From: an uncultured Eubacteriales bacterium
GTDB lineage: Bacteria > Bacillota > Clostridia > Oscillospirales > Oscillospiraceae
DNA: 25,236 nucleotides
Assembly (NCBI GenBank): GCA_934567745.1
Contig: CAKTJM010000009.1
Location: forward strand, 1 to 25,236
Direction: 5' to 3'
The notes under the pieces are model-generated. The model was not told the origin of the DNA and did not search any database. It saw only the letters and a program-made list of their open reading frames with translations. Positions 16,461 to 24,259 of the stretch are shown piece after piece. The translations under genes were made by a program, and so were the position numbers. Numbering within the stretch: the first letter of the stretch is position 1; each line of letters begins with the position of its first letter.

Positions 16461-16826
16461 TCACCACCATTCACGGCCCGCATCCGACGATGGATGGGGT
16501 GACGCTTGATCTTGCGGAGCGGGACGGTCTGCGCCATCCTGGAGTACCTGCGAGATAGGGTCCATCTGCCGCACCCACGCCCGCGCGGCGGGGCTGCACT
16601 CGAGCACGAGCGCCCCCGTGAGGAGCGCGGCCAGGAGGAAGCACGCCGCGCGCCGCGCGACCGGCCCCCACGCCGTCCGTCCGCCCCGCCGCGGGTCGCG
16701 GCGGAACCGCTGCTCCCACCGCTGATAGCGCGGCGAGAACGCCGGGACCTCCTCCGGCCCGGGCCGTGCCGCCCAGTCCGCCTCCGATGCGGCCAGCAGC
16801 GCCGCCCGCAGATCTTCGTCCCTCAT
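16461..16826 (-). CDS. Truncated anti-sigma-like membrane protein
   Basis: A 121-residue product starting MRDEDLRAALLAASEAD. The first 58 residues would be cytoplasmic and include SPRYQRWEQRFRRDP. Residues about 60-76 (ACFLLAALLTGALVLE) form one membrane helix, then SPAARAWVRQM. From residue 88 the sequence becomes low in character (DPISQVLQDGADRPAPQ) and ends after 33 more residues. The family partners of such sigma factors usually carry an extracytoplasmic domain of 100-250 residues (DUF4179/DUF4367 types), which is missing here. Its ATG overlaps the sigma factor stop (ATGA), the usual arrangement for a sigma/anti-sigma pair. The loss lies next to the lower-G+C amidase-like gene, so an insertion or recombination is a likely cause. 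Confidence 0.65.
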   Translation of the reverse strand: MRDEDLRAALLAASEADWAARPGPEEVPAFSPRYQRWEQRFRRDPRRGGRTAWGPVARRAACFLLAALLTGALVLECSPAARAWVRQMDPISQVLQDGADRPAPQDQASPHPSSDAGREWW

Positions 16827-17341
16827 GGCTCATATCCCTCCTCGATCAGTCGTTCCTGGAGCAGCTTCCGCCCCCGGCTCACCCGCGTGCTGACGGCCGT
16901 CACCGACAGGCCCAGGTGGCGGGCGATCGCCCGGTCCGTCCACTCCAGGACGAACTTCAGCTCCAGCACCTGGCGGTACGTCTCCGGCATCGCCCGGATC
17001 ACCGCCACGATGCCGTCCACCCGGCCCTCGGCGGGCGCGGGCGCGTCCCAGTCCTCCGGCAGCGGCTGGTGCCGCGCCTCCTTGCGGAGGATGTCCCACG
17101 CTGTGTGCCGCAGCACGACCCGCAGCCACGGCAGCCGACCCGGCGGGTCGAGCGCGAAGAAGGTGTCCGCGTGCTGGGCGCACTTCGCCCAGGCCTCCTG
17201 CGCCGCCTCCTCCGCCAGCGCCCGGTCGGGCAGCAGGGCGAGGGCGTCGCGGAAGAGGCCGGTCTTGTGCCGTTCATAGAACTGGAGGAAGCGGGCCTTG
17301 TCCTCCTCGGTCTCAAGGGCGGCCAGCAGCAGTGGGAGCAT
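16823..17341 (-). CDS. ECF-type RNA polymerase sigma factor
   Basis: A 172-residue sigma-70-family factor with regions 2 and 4 only, as in the extracytoplasmic-function group. Region 2 is FYERHKTGLFRDALALLPDR, AEEAAQEAWAKC and LPWLRVVLRHTAWDILRKE. Region 4 is MPETYRQVLELKFVLEWTD followed by ARHLGLSVTAVSTRVSRGRK. I chose ATG at 17341 with AAAGGTGG eight bases upstream; the longer frame from 17386 has no site and starts in the leader. It is translationally coupled to the truncated anti-sigma gene. ECF factors often drive their own operon; CGTATA occurs upstream near 17370, but I could not find a matching -35 at a proper distance. Its regulon is unknown. Confidence 0.93.
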   Translation of the reverse strand: MLPLLLAALETEEDKARFLQFYERHKTGLFRDALALLPDRALAEEAAQEAWAKCAQHADTFFALDPPGRLPWLRVVLRHTAWDILRKEARHQPLPEDWDAPAPAEGRVDGIVAVIRAMPETYRQVLELKFVLEWTDRAIARHLGLSVTAVSTRVSRGRKLLQERLIEEGYEP

Positions 17342-17424
17342 CGGGACATCCACCTTTCTGTCTCTATATACGGCCCAGGGGGCCATTTCCTCACACAGTT
17401 TCGCGTTTTTTTGAAAAACGTTTC

Positions 17425-17466
17425 AAAAAAGGCCCCCGCCGGACGGTCTCCATCCGGTAGGGGCCT
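17425..17466 (-). terminator. Terminator downstream of valS
   Basis: On the minus strand GGCCCC...CCGGA pairs with TCCGG...GGGGCC around a loop of nine, with one internal mismatch region. TTTTTT (17430-17425) follows directly. It separates the valS operon from the sigma factor gene. Confidence 0.85.
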
Positions 17467-17469
17467 TGG

Positions 17470-17650
17470 TAAGATGAAGGATAGCCAGAGAAGCTCTGAC
17501 CGAATCGACAAGAGTGGACGGCGAGAGATTTTTCGCCGAGACGAGGTTTGGGACACGCAGGAATACTTTGTGTATTTCAAGGGGCCCAAGCCGAAGGATC
17601 GGCGGAAAAGATCCGTCGTCCGCCGCAGGCGATTTGGTCAGAGGTTCCTA
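17470..17650. other. Unexplained 180-base 3' region of valS
   Basis: Between the valS stop and its terminator lies a stretch that is noticeably less G+C-rich than the genes around it. It has an inverted repeat CGGCGA/TCGCCG near 17520-17541 and a GGATC/GATCC with CGGCGG/CCGCCG pair near 17597-17626. A minus-strand frame from 17589 reads KYTKYSCVSQTSSRRKISRR but has no credible start or ribosome site. It may be a long structured 3' UTR, an intergenic repeat or a small RNA; I cannot tell. Confidence 0.35.
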
Positions 17651-20305
17651 TTAGAGAGAGGCGGCCTGCTCCTGGAGCTTGGCGATGAGCGCGGTGAGCT
17701 TGTCGGCGCGCTCCTGCTCGGTGCGGACGATCTCCTCGGGGGCCTTGGCGAGGAAGCCGGGGTTCTTGAGCTTGTTCGTGAGCTTCTCCAGCTCGCCGGT
17801 GTGCTTCCTCAGCTCCTTGGCGATGCGGGCCTTCTCCTTCTCGAGATCGACCAGCTCGGCCAGCGGCATCCCGATGCGGCAGGCGTGGGTGACCAGGGTG
17901 ACGACCCCGCGGCCCGCCTCCTCCTTGTCGCTGCCCAGCCCGTCGGGGCCGGTGACGGTCACGTCGCTGGCGTAGCCCAGGCGTTTGAGGAACGGCACGC
18001 CCGCGGCGAACACGTCGCCCTCGGCCGTGGCGATGGTCAGGTGCGCCCGCTTGGACGGCGGCACGTTCATCTCGGACCGGCGCGCGCGGATCGCCTTCAC
18101 GGCGTCCATCAGCAGCTCCACGGCCTTCTCCTCCGCGGGGAAGCACAGGTCCTCGCGATAGACCGGCCAGTCGGTGAGCATGAGGAACCTGTCCGTGCAG
18201 CCCGCCTCGTGGGGCAGGGCCTGCCAGATCTCCTCGGTCAGGAAGGGCATGAACGGGTGCAGCAGCTTCAGCAGGTCGGTCAGCACGTAGCACAGCACGC
18301 GCTGGGCCTGCTCCTTGGCGGCGGCATCGTCGCCCTGGAGCCGTGCCTTGGTCATCTCGATGTACCAGTCGCAGTAGGTGTCCCAGATGAAGTCGTAGAG
18401 CTTCTGCGCGGCGACGCCCAGCTCATACCGCTCCATGTTCTCGGTGACGTCCCGCACGAGGGCGTTCAGGCGGGAGAGGACCCAGCGGTCCTCCAGCTCC
18501 AGCCGCTCGGGCAGGGCATCGTCCTCGATCGTCAGGTTCATCATCAGGAAGCGGGAGGCGTTCCAGATCTTGTTGGCGAAGTTGCGCATGGCCTCGCACC
18601 GCTCGGTGTAGAAGCGCATGTCGTTGCCGGGGGAGTTGCCGGTGACGAGGTTGAAGCGCAGGGCGTCCGCACCGAACTGGTCGGCCATCTCCAGCGGATC
18701 GATGCCGTTGCCGAGGGACTTGGACATCTTGCGGCCCTTGTCGTCGCGGACCAGGCCGTGGATGAAGACGGTGTGGAAGGGGGTCCGGCCGGTCTGCTCG
18801 CAGCCGGAGAAGATCATGCGGGCGACCCAGAAGAAGATGATGTCATAGCCGGTGACGAGGACGTCGGTGGGGTAGAAGTAGCCGAGGTCGTCGGTCTTCT
18901 CCGGCCAGCCGAGGGTGGAGAAGGGCCACAGGGCGGAGGAGAACCAGGTGTCGAGCACGTCCGGATCGCGGTGGATGTGGGCGGAGCCGCACTTCTCGCA
19001 GACGGTGGCGTCGGTGCGGGAGACGGTCATGTGGCCGCAGTCGTCGCAGTACCACACGGGGATCTGGTGGCCCCACCAGAGCTGGCGGGAGATGCACCAG
19101 TCGTGGACGTTCTCCATCCAGTTGAGGTAGGTCTTGGAGAACCGGTCGGGGACGAAGCGGGTCTCGCCGTCCTCGACGACGCGGATGGCCTCCTTGGCCA
19201 GGGGCTTCATCTTGACGAACCACTGGGCGGAGATGAGCGGCTCGACGTCGTTGTGGCAGCGGTAGCAGGTGCCGACGTTGTGGCTGTAGTCCTCGGTCTT
19301 TTCGAGCAGCCCGAGGGCGTCGAGGTCGGCGACGACGGCCTTGCGGGCCTCGTAGCGGTCCATGCCGCAGTACTTGCCGCCCTGCTCGTTGATCGTGCCG
19401 TCGTCGGCGATGACCTTGATGGTCTCCAGCCCCTGGCGCAGGCCGACCTCGAAGTCGTTCGGGTCGTGGGCGGGGGTCATCTTGACGCAGCCGGTGCCGA
19501 AGTCCATCTCGACGTAGTCGTCGGCGACGATGGGGATCTCGCGGTCCATGAGCGGCAGCATGCAGGTCTTGCCGACGAGGTGCTGATAGCGCTCGTCGTT
19601 CGGGTTCACGGCGACGCCGGTGTCGCCCATCATGGTCTCGGGGCGGGTGGTGGCGACGACGAGGTAGCCGGAGCCGTCGGTCAGCGGATAGCGCATGTGC
19701 CAGAGGTGGCCGGGCTTATCGACGTACTCGACCTCGGCGTCGGACAGGGCGGTGGCGCAGTGCGGGCACCAGTTGATGATGCGGCTGCCCTTGTAGATGA
19801 GGCCCTTCTCATACAGCTCGCAGAAGGTCTCGCGGACGGCCTTGGAGCAGCCCTCGTCCATGGTGAAGCGGGCGCGGTCCCAGTCGCAGGAGGCACCGAG
19901 CTTCTTCTGCTGCTCGACGATGCGGTCGCCGTACAGGCGCTTCCAGTCCCAGACGCGCTCAAGGAACCGCTCGCGGCCGAGGTCATAGCGGGTCAGGCCT
20001 TCCTTGACGCGCAGCTCCTCCTCGACCTTGATCTGGGTGGCGATGCCGGCGTGGTCGGTGCCGGGGACCCAGAGGGCGGCGTAGCCCTGCATCCGCTTGA
20101 AGCGGATCAGGATGTCCTGGAGGGTGCAGTCCATGGCGTGGCCCATGTGGAGCTGACCGGTGACGTTGGGGGGCGGCATGACGATGGTGTAGGGCTTCTT
20201 CTTCGCGTCGCGGATGCCCGCGAAGCACTTGTTCTCCTCCCACTGGGCATAGATGCGGCCTTCGACCTCGCGCGGCTCGTAGACCTTGGACAGTTCTCTT
20301 CTCAT
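17651..20305 (-). CDS. valS: Valyl-tRNA synthetase
   Basis: Class I aminoacyl-tRNA synthetase that charges tRNA(Val) and edits Thr-tRNA(Val) in the cytoplasm. The 884-residue product is complete. PPPNVTGQLHMGHAM carries the HIGH motif (HMGH, 53-56), and GRKMSKSLGNGIDP (near residue 523) carries KMSKS. The editing insertion (about 200-400) includes the TTRPETMMGDTGVAVNP block. The C-terminal anticodon domain ends in a coiled coil (EKEKARIAKELRKHTGELEK, then LIAKLQEQAASL), typical of ValRS. The ATG at 20305 has AGGAGG upstream. It is the second gene of a T-box operon, 27 bases after the YcxB-like gene. Confidence 0.97.
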   Translation of the reverse strand: MRRELSKVYEPREVEGRIYAQWEENKCFAGIRDAKKKPYTIVMPPPNVTGQLHMGHAMDCTLQDILIRFKRMQGYAALWVPGTDHAGIATQIKVEEELRVKEGLTRYDLGRERFLERVWDWKRLYGDRIVEQQKKLGASCDWDRARFTMDEGCSKAVRETFCELYEKGLIYKGSRIINWCPHCATALSDAEVEYVDKPGHLWHMRYPLTDGSGYLVVATTRPETMMGDTGVAVNPNDERYQHLVGKTCMLPLMDREIPIVADDYVEMDFGTGCVKMTPAHDPNDFEVGLRQGLETIKVIADDGTINEQGGKYCGMDRYEARKAVVADLDALGLLEKTEDYSHNVGTCYRCHNDVEPLISAQWFVKMKPLAKEAIRVVEDGETRFVPDRFSKTYLNWMENVHDWCISRQLWWGHQIPVWYCDDCGHMTVSRTDATVCEKCGSAHIHRDPDVLDTWFSSALWPFSTLGWPEKTDDLGYFYPTDVLVTGYDIIFFWVARMIFSGCEQTGRTPFHTVFIHGLVRDDKGRKMSKSLGNGIDPLEMADQFGADALRFNLVTGNSPGNDMRFYTERCEAMRNFANKIWNASRFLMMNLTIEDDALPERLELEDRWVLSRLNALVRDVTENMERYELGVAAQKLYDFIWDTYCDWYIEMTKARLQGDDAAAKEQAQRVLCYVLTDLLKLLHPFMPFLTEEIWQALPHEAGCTDRFLMLTDWPVYREDLCFPAEEKAVELLMDAVKAIRARRSEMNVPPSKRAHLTIATAEGDVFAAGVPFLKRLGYASDVTVTGPDGLGSDKEEAGRGVVTLVTHACRIGMPLAELVDLEKEKARIAKELRKHTGELEKLTNKLKNPGFLAKAPEEIVRTEQERADKLTALIAKLQEQAASL

Positions 20306-20332
20306 ATGATCTCCTCCTGTGTGGATGTGGTC

Positions 20333-20860
20333 TTATAGCTCCTGGATGGGGAGCTTGGTGTGCATGCCGATGAAGGACTTGAAGGACAGGGGGTCGCCGG
20401 TGGTGAACCCCTGCTTGTCGAGGATGACGCCATGGCTCTCGTCGAGGAAGATGGCGTACCACTCGCTGTCGGCGACGACGGCGTAGATGCGGTCGTAGGG
20501 ATAGCGCTCCGTCCCGGCGGCGGTGTGGCAGAGCATCTCGTCCTCGTCGAACTCATACCGGCAGTCGGTGACGCCGCGCTGGAGCTGCCGCTTGGACGAG
20601 CGCAGCTGGAAGGACCGCCAGGAGATGGCGACGAGCAGGAGCAGCACGCCGTACAGCAGGAGCAGCTGGCCGACGATGGCCTGGTAGCGGTAGACGAAGG
20701 CCCCGGCGACGAGACCGGCGACGCCGCAGACATAGCACAGCGCGCGGGTGCGGCGGGACTTCTCCTTGCGCACGCTCGCCTCGGCGAGGCGGTTGAGGGC
20801 GACGAGCGCCCGCTGGTCGTATACGGTCCGGTTGACGAAGGGGAACAGGGACTCTTCCAT
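20333..20860 (-). CDS. YcxB-like membrane protein
   Basis: A 175-residue product with a basic N-terminal region (VRKEKSRRTRA), two adjacent membrane helices at about 40-59 and 62-81, and a C-terminal domain of about 95 residues. That domain (YEFDEDEMLCHTAAGTERYP, YDRIYAVVADSEWYAIFLDE, GFTTGDPLSF) matches the YcxB-like C-terminal fold, which is related to membrane-anchored PH-like domains. Its function is not known. The ATG at 20860 follows AAGGAGG. It lies directly after the T-box terminator, so its expression is tied to valine starvation together with valS, an unusual pairing. Confidence 0.85.
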   Translation of the reverse strand: MEESLFPFVNRTVYDQRALVALNRLAEASVRKEKSRRTRALCYVCGVAGLVAGAFVYRYQAIVGQLLLLYGVLLLLVAISWRSFQLRSSKRQLQRGVTDCRYEFDEDEMLCHTAAGTERYPYDRIYAVVADSEWYAIFLDESHGVILDKQGFTTGDPLSFKSFIGMHTKLPIQEL

Positions 20861-20892
20861 GAAGATGCGCCTCCTTTTTGGATGATGGGACG

Positions 20893-20930
20893 AAAAAAGC
20901 CCCAGATCCCTCTCTCATAGGGACCCAGGG
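20893..20930 (-). terminator. T-box terminator hairpin
   Basis: On the minus strand, arms 20930-20919 and 20911-20900 pair over 12 positions, some as G-T wobbles, around a seven-base loop. TTTTTT (20898-20893) follows. It lies directly after the T-box sequence, as expected for the regulated terminator. Confidence 0.9.
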
Positions 20931-21145
20931 CGGAGCTGTGTTCCGCGGTACCACCTGGCTTCGGGCCGGATCGGCCCGCACTCGATCGTTCCCGTAACGG
21001 GGGACACCGGCCCGGGGTACTGACGCCTTCCTCCGGGCAGCTCCGGGACGACCTTCCGCAGCGTTGGGGGGAGACTCTCACCGACCGTCCCCTCTCTTGG
21101 CCCCATGCGCGCCGCGTACTCCTTCCCATCCTTGCATTTCGCTTA
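20893..21145 (-). ncRNA. T-box leader (probably tRNA(Val)-sensing)
   Basis: The minus strand carries the hallmark T-box sequence AGGTGGTACCGCGG (20956-20943) about 15 bases before the terminator. Upstream lie the stem I elements AGAGAG (about 21099-21093) and GGTCGGTGAGAGTC (about 21087-21074). Uncharged tRNA would pair with the T-box bulge and favour the antiterminator, allowing expression of the YcxB-like gene and valS. A GTC valine codon lies at 21052-21050 in GGAAGGTCGTCC, where the specifier loop is expected; that placement is my reading without a folding run. The leader is about 250 nt, a normal size. Confidence 0.93.
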
Positions 21146-21151
21146 CCAGAT

Positions 21152-21180
21152 AGTATAAAAGGCTTTTCGCCGCTTGTCAA
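21152..21180 (-). promoter_or_regulatory. Promoter of the T-box-ycxB-like-valS operon
   Basis: A perfect TTGACA (21175-21180) and TATACT (21152-21157) are separated by 17 bases on the minus strand, a near-consensus sigma-A promoter. Control is therefore at the T-box, not at initiation. Confidence 0.92.
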
Positions 21181-21192
21181 GCGGGAGAGACG

Positions 21193-21232
21193 AAAAAGCG
21201 CGCCCGGCGGGCCGAAAGGATCGCCGGGCGCG
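21193..21232 (-). terminator. Intrinsic terminator of the asparaginase operon
   Basis: CGCGCCCGGCG and CGCCGGGCGCG form a perfect 11-base stem (21232-21222 with 21209-21199) around a 12-base loop. CTTTTT follows on the minus strand (21198-21193). It lies 14 bases after the asparaginase stop. Confidence 0.93.
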
Positions 21233-21246
21233 ATATGGGCGTGAGA

Positions 21247-22248
21247 TCACTGCGGGGCGCAGAGGATGTCGTTGGCGACGGGGCGGTAGAACAGCTCCGT
21301 CACGGCCTGCCGGTCCCGCGTCTGGCCGAGGCACCACATGAGCTTGGCCACGGCGGCCTCGGTGGTCATGTCGTAGCATTCGAGCACGCCCAGGTCGCTC
21401 TTGAGCCGGTGGCCGACGTTGTAGACGAGCAGGTCGCTGCCCTCGTTCTGCACCTGGGTCGTGACGACGACGATCTTCCCGGCTTGCTCGGCGCGGCGGA
21501 CGTGGTCGTAGAACGGTCCCTCCGGCACGCCGCCGACGCCGTAGCTCTCCACGAGCACGGCGTCGCTCTCGCGGAAGGCGAAGGACAAAAACTCCGGCGA
21601 GAGGCCGGGGATCAGCTTCACCAGCGACACCCGCCCGCCGAGTCTTTCGTAGAAGACCGGCCGCGCGGCCGTCTCCGGCAGGACGTAGGGCACGAGCACC
21701 CCGTCCCGCACCATGCCGAGGACGGGATAGTTGATGCTGGAGAAGGCCCCGTAGCTCTTGGAATAGGTCTTCCTGGCCCGGGTGCCCAGCAGGACCGCGC
21801 CGCCGAAGACGACGAGCACGCCGCCCATCCGCCCGTCGCAGGCGGCGGTGAAGCTGTCGAGCAGGTTGCTCTTCGAGTCGGTGATGTCCATGTGGATCGG
21901 CTTCTGCCCGCCGGTCAGGACGATGGGCTTGGGGCTCTTCTGGATCAGGTAGCTCAGGGCGGCCGCCGTGTAGGCCATCGTGTCGGTCCCGTGGCAGATG
22001 ACGAAGCCGTCGTAGTCGTCGTACCCCTCCCGCACGGCCGCGGCGATCGCCAGCCAGTGCGCCGGGGTCATGTTGGTGGAGTCGATGTTGCACACCTGGA
22101 CGCAGTCCACCCGGCACAGCCGCTCGACGGAGGGGATGTACTGGAGGAAGTCGGCGCCGGTCAGCTCCGGATCCAGCCCGACCTCGGTCATCTCCGAGGC
22201 GATGGTCCCGCCGGTGCCGATCAGGAGGATCCTCTTTCTCTCTTCCAT
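21247..22248 (-). CDS. ansA: L-asparaginase (type I, cytoplasmic)
   Basis: Hydrolyses asparagine to aspartate and ammonia. The 333-residue product has GTGGTIASEM with nucleophile Thr12, VICHGTDTMAYTA with Thr88-Asp89 of the second triad, and the active-site lysine in RARKT (Lys160). CNIDSTNMTPAHW and VLTGGQKPI are further family marks. There is no signal peptide, so the cytoplasmic type I form is more likely than the secreted type II. The ATG at 22248 follows GGAGGG. It starts 14 bases after the S41 protease stop, so the two are an operon ending at the terminator 21193-21232. Secreted proteolysis upstream and asparagine breakdown here could both serve amino-acid use, which is an inference. 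Confidence 0.92.
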   Translation of the reverse strand: MEERKRILLIGTGGTIASEMTEVGLDPELTGADFLQYIPSVERLCRVDCVQVCNIDSTNMTPAHWLAIAAAVREGYDDYDGFVICHGTDTMAYTAAALSYLIQKSPKPIVLTGGQKPIHMDITDSKSNLLDSFTAACDGRMGGVLVVFGGAVLLGTRARKTYSKSYGAFSSINYPVLGMVRDGVLVPYVLPETAARPVFYERLGGRVSLVKLIPGLSPEFLSFAFRESDAVLVESYGVGGVPEGPFYDHVRRAEQAGKIVVVTTQVQNEGSDLLVYNVGHRLKSDLGVLECYDMTTEAAVAKLMWCLGQTRDRQAVTELFYRPVANDILCAPQ

Positions 22249-22262
22249 GCGCTGGCCCTCCT

Positions 22263-24170
22263 TCAGTAGGGGACGACGTCGGTCGCCACGAGGATGGTGT
22301 ACAGCAGCTGCGCGGTCTCCCCGCGGGTGGCCGCGCCCTGTGCGTCGATGTCGGCGGGGTCGGCCCAGAGCATGGAGAGCGTCTGGCCGAGGATGTTCTT
22401 CTGGCTGCTGGCCAGGAGCCAGACCCAGCCCTCCGCCCAGTCGCTGTAGCCGGCGGGGACGCCGGTCTCGTCCGGTACGGCCTTGGCGGCCTCGTAGAAG
22501 TTGGAGTTGATCTTGCTGGCCAGTCGGCCCAGGACGGCGAAGAGCTGCTCGTGCGTCACCTGCCCCTGCGGGTCGAAGCGGCCGCCGCCCACGCCGTCGA
22601 GATAGCCCGCGGCGCACGCGGCCCGGACGTACGGCGCGTACCAGGACCCGGCGGGCACGTCGGAGAAGACCGCGCCGTCCTTCGGGACGGTCAGGTCCAT
22701 CGCCTGGACGAGGAGGGCGCACAGCTCGGCGCGGCTGAGCCCGTTCGCGGGCCGATAGCTCCCGTCGCCGTAGCCGTGGAGCATCCCGTAGGTGCACAGG
22801 GTGTTGGCGGCGTGCGCGCAGTCCAGCCCGTCCACGTCGGTGAAGGCGCGGGGGCGATACGCCGTCAGACCGGCCGCCGCCGCGAGGTCCGCGGCGGTGC
22901 AGGTCTCCCAATCGGAGCCGCTGCCCAGGAAGACGGCGCAGCCGGGCGGGACGGCGGCGAGCAGCTCCGCGAAGGCGGTCTGCCGCTCCGGCGCCATGGC
23001 GCGCTCGAGATCGACGTACCAGCGCCAGCCGCCCAGGTGCAGCCTGGCCCAGCCGTCGTTCGTCCCGTCGGTCGGGCCGACGGAGGAGAAGAGCCGCGCC
23101 ACGTCGAGGGCGTCCTTGGCGGGGACGAGGAGGTCCGGGACGACGCCGAGGGAGTTGGCGGTGGTCCCGTCCCCGTCGTAGTACTGATAGCTCGTGATGC
23201 GGATGGCGTCGCCGTCGAAGACGCCCGGCTCCTGCTCCTGCGTGAGCACGACCTGGGCCACGCCCTTGCCGTAGGTGTTCGAGCCGATGACCATCCCGCC
23301 GCGCTGGTCCTTGACGGCCAGGGCGAAGATCTCCGCCGACGAGGCGGTCGAGCCGCTCGTCAGGGCGATGACGGGGGAGAGGGTCAGGCTGTCCTGCTGG
23401 GAGACGTAGCGGTAATACTCGTCCTTCCCGTCGCGCAGGTAGACCATGGTGCCCTCGCCGAGGAAGACGCCGAGGGCCTGGGTCACGGCGTAGACGTCGC
23501 CGCCGCCGTTGTCACGCAGATCGACGATCCAGACGTTCGCGTCGTCGTACGCCTGGATGCCCTCGGTGAAGTGGCCGAGGGTCTCCTCGCCGAAGGTGGT
23601 GCAGACGATGTAGCCGGTCGTGCCGTCCTCTAAAAGCTCCGTCGTCGTCGCGGGGATGACGACCTTCGCGCGGCGGGCGGTGTAGTCGGCGCGGCTGCCG
23701 TCGGCGTGGGCGACGGTGAAGGAGACCTCGGTCCCCACCTCGCCCTTGAGCCAGCCGGAGATGACCTCGGGGGGCTGACCGGCGGCGGAGGTCCCGTCCA
23801 CGGCGACGATCGTGTCGCCCGCGACGAGGCCGAGCGCCTGCGCGGGGGAGCCGTCATAGACGCCGACGATCAGCAGGCCCTCGTCGGCGGGCAGGGCGGA
23901 GATGCCGATGCCCACGACGGAGGCGTCGGCCATCGACGCCTGGAAGGAGGCGAACTCCTCGGCGGTCATGTAGACGGTGTAGGGGTCGTTGAGGGCGGCC
24001 AGGACCTCCTCGACGGTGTCGGCGTCGAGGACGGCGTCGGGCAGCTCCTCGATGTAATAGGTCCGGAGCAGGTCCTTGAGCTGGTCGGCCGTGAGCGCCT
24101 GGGCCGCGGGGGCCAGGAACAGGGCGGCGCCCAGCGCGAGGGCCAGACAGCGTTTCCAAAGTGTCTTCAT
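22263..24170 (-). CDS. Secreted S41 C-terminal processing protease with SLH domains
   Basis: A 635-residue exported protein. The signal peptide is about 1-25 (KRCLALALGAALFLAPAAQA). The N-terminal segment NDPYTVYMTAEEF and a PDZ domain at about 80-165 are followed by the S41 catalytic domain (about 180-355). In that domain DLRDNGGG precedes TSGSTASSAEIFA, with probable nucleophile Ser277, and NTYGKGVAQ holds Lys302. A middle region (about 370-455) is not recognised. From about 455 to 630 lie three S-layer homology units: FTDVDGLDCAHAANTLCTYG, FSDVPAGSWYAPYVRAACAA and a weaker third one. SLH units bind pyruvylated cell-wall polymers, so the protease is likely held at the cell surface. The ATG at 24170 follows AGGAG. 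Confidence 0.93.
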   Translation of the reverse strand: MKTLWKRCLALALGAALFLAPAAQALTADQLKDLLRTYYIEELPDAVLDADTVEEVLAALNDPYTVYMTAEEFASFQASMADASVVGIGISALPADEGLLIVGVYDGSPAQALGLVAGDTIVAVDGTSAAGQPPEVISGWLKGEVGTEVSFTVAHADGSRADYTARRAKVVIPATTTELLEDGTTGYIVCTTFGEETLGHFTEGIQAYDDANVWIVDLRDNGGGDVYAVTQALGVFLGEGTMVYLRDGKDEYYRYVSQQDSLTLSPVIALTSGSTASSAEIFALAVKDQRGGMVIGSNTYGKGVAQVVLTQEQEPGVFDGDAIRITSYQYYDGDGTTANSLGVVPDLLVPAKDALDVARLFSSVGPTDGTNDGWARLHLGGWRWYVDLERAMAPERQTAFAELLAAVPPGCAVFLGSGSDWETCTAADLAAAAGLTAYRPRAFTDVDGLDCAHAANTLCTYGMLHGYGDGSYRPANGLSRAELCALLVQAMDLTVPKDGAVFSDVPAGSWYAPYVRAACAAGYLDGVGGGRFDPQGQVTHEQLFAVLGRLASKINSNFYEAAKAVPDETGVPAGYSDWAEGWVWLLASSQKNILGQTLSMLWADPADIDAQGAATRGETAQLLYTILVATDVVPY

Positions 24171-24191
24171 CCTGTTCTCCTATGGTCCGAG

Positions 24192-24222
24192 CGGCCCGGG
24201 CACGGTGTCCGCGCCCGGGCCG
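24192..24222. terminator. Hairpin between the beta-CASP nuclease and S41 protease genes
   Basis: CGGCCCGGGC (24192-24201) pairs perfectly with GCCCGGGCCG (24213-24222) around an 11-base loop. It lies 38 bases after the nuclease stop. There is no T run, so it is either a weak terminator or a processing signal within a longer operon. Confidence 0.5.
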
Positions 24223-24259
24223 TCGTATGGTCTGTATGTGGGAGCGCTGCGGGACGCAC

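Noticed and set aside
16766..20338. Plus-strand open frame of about 1190 codons
   Set aside because: It runs antisense to the sigma factor gene and valS. The valS motifs are all on the minus strand, and the plus-strand product has no recognisable domain.
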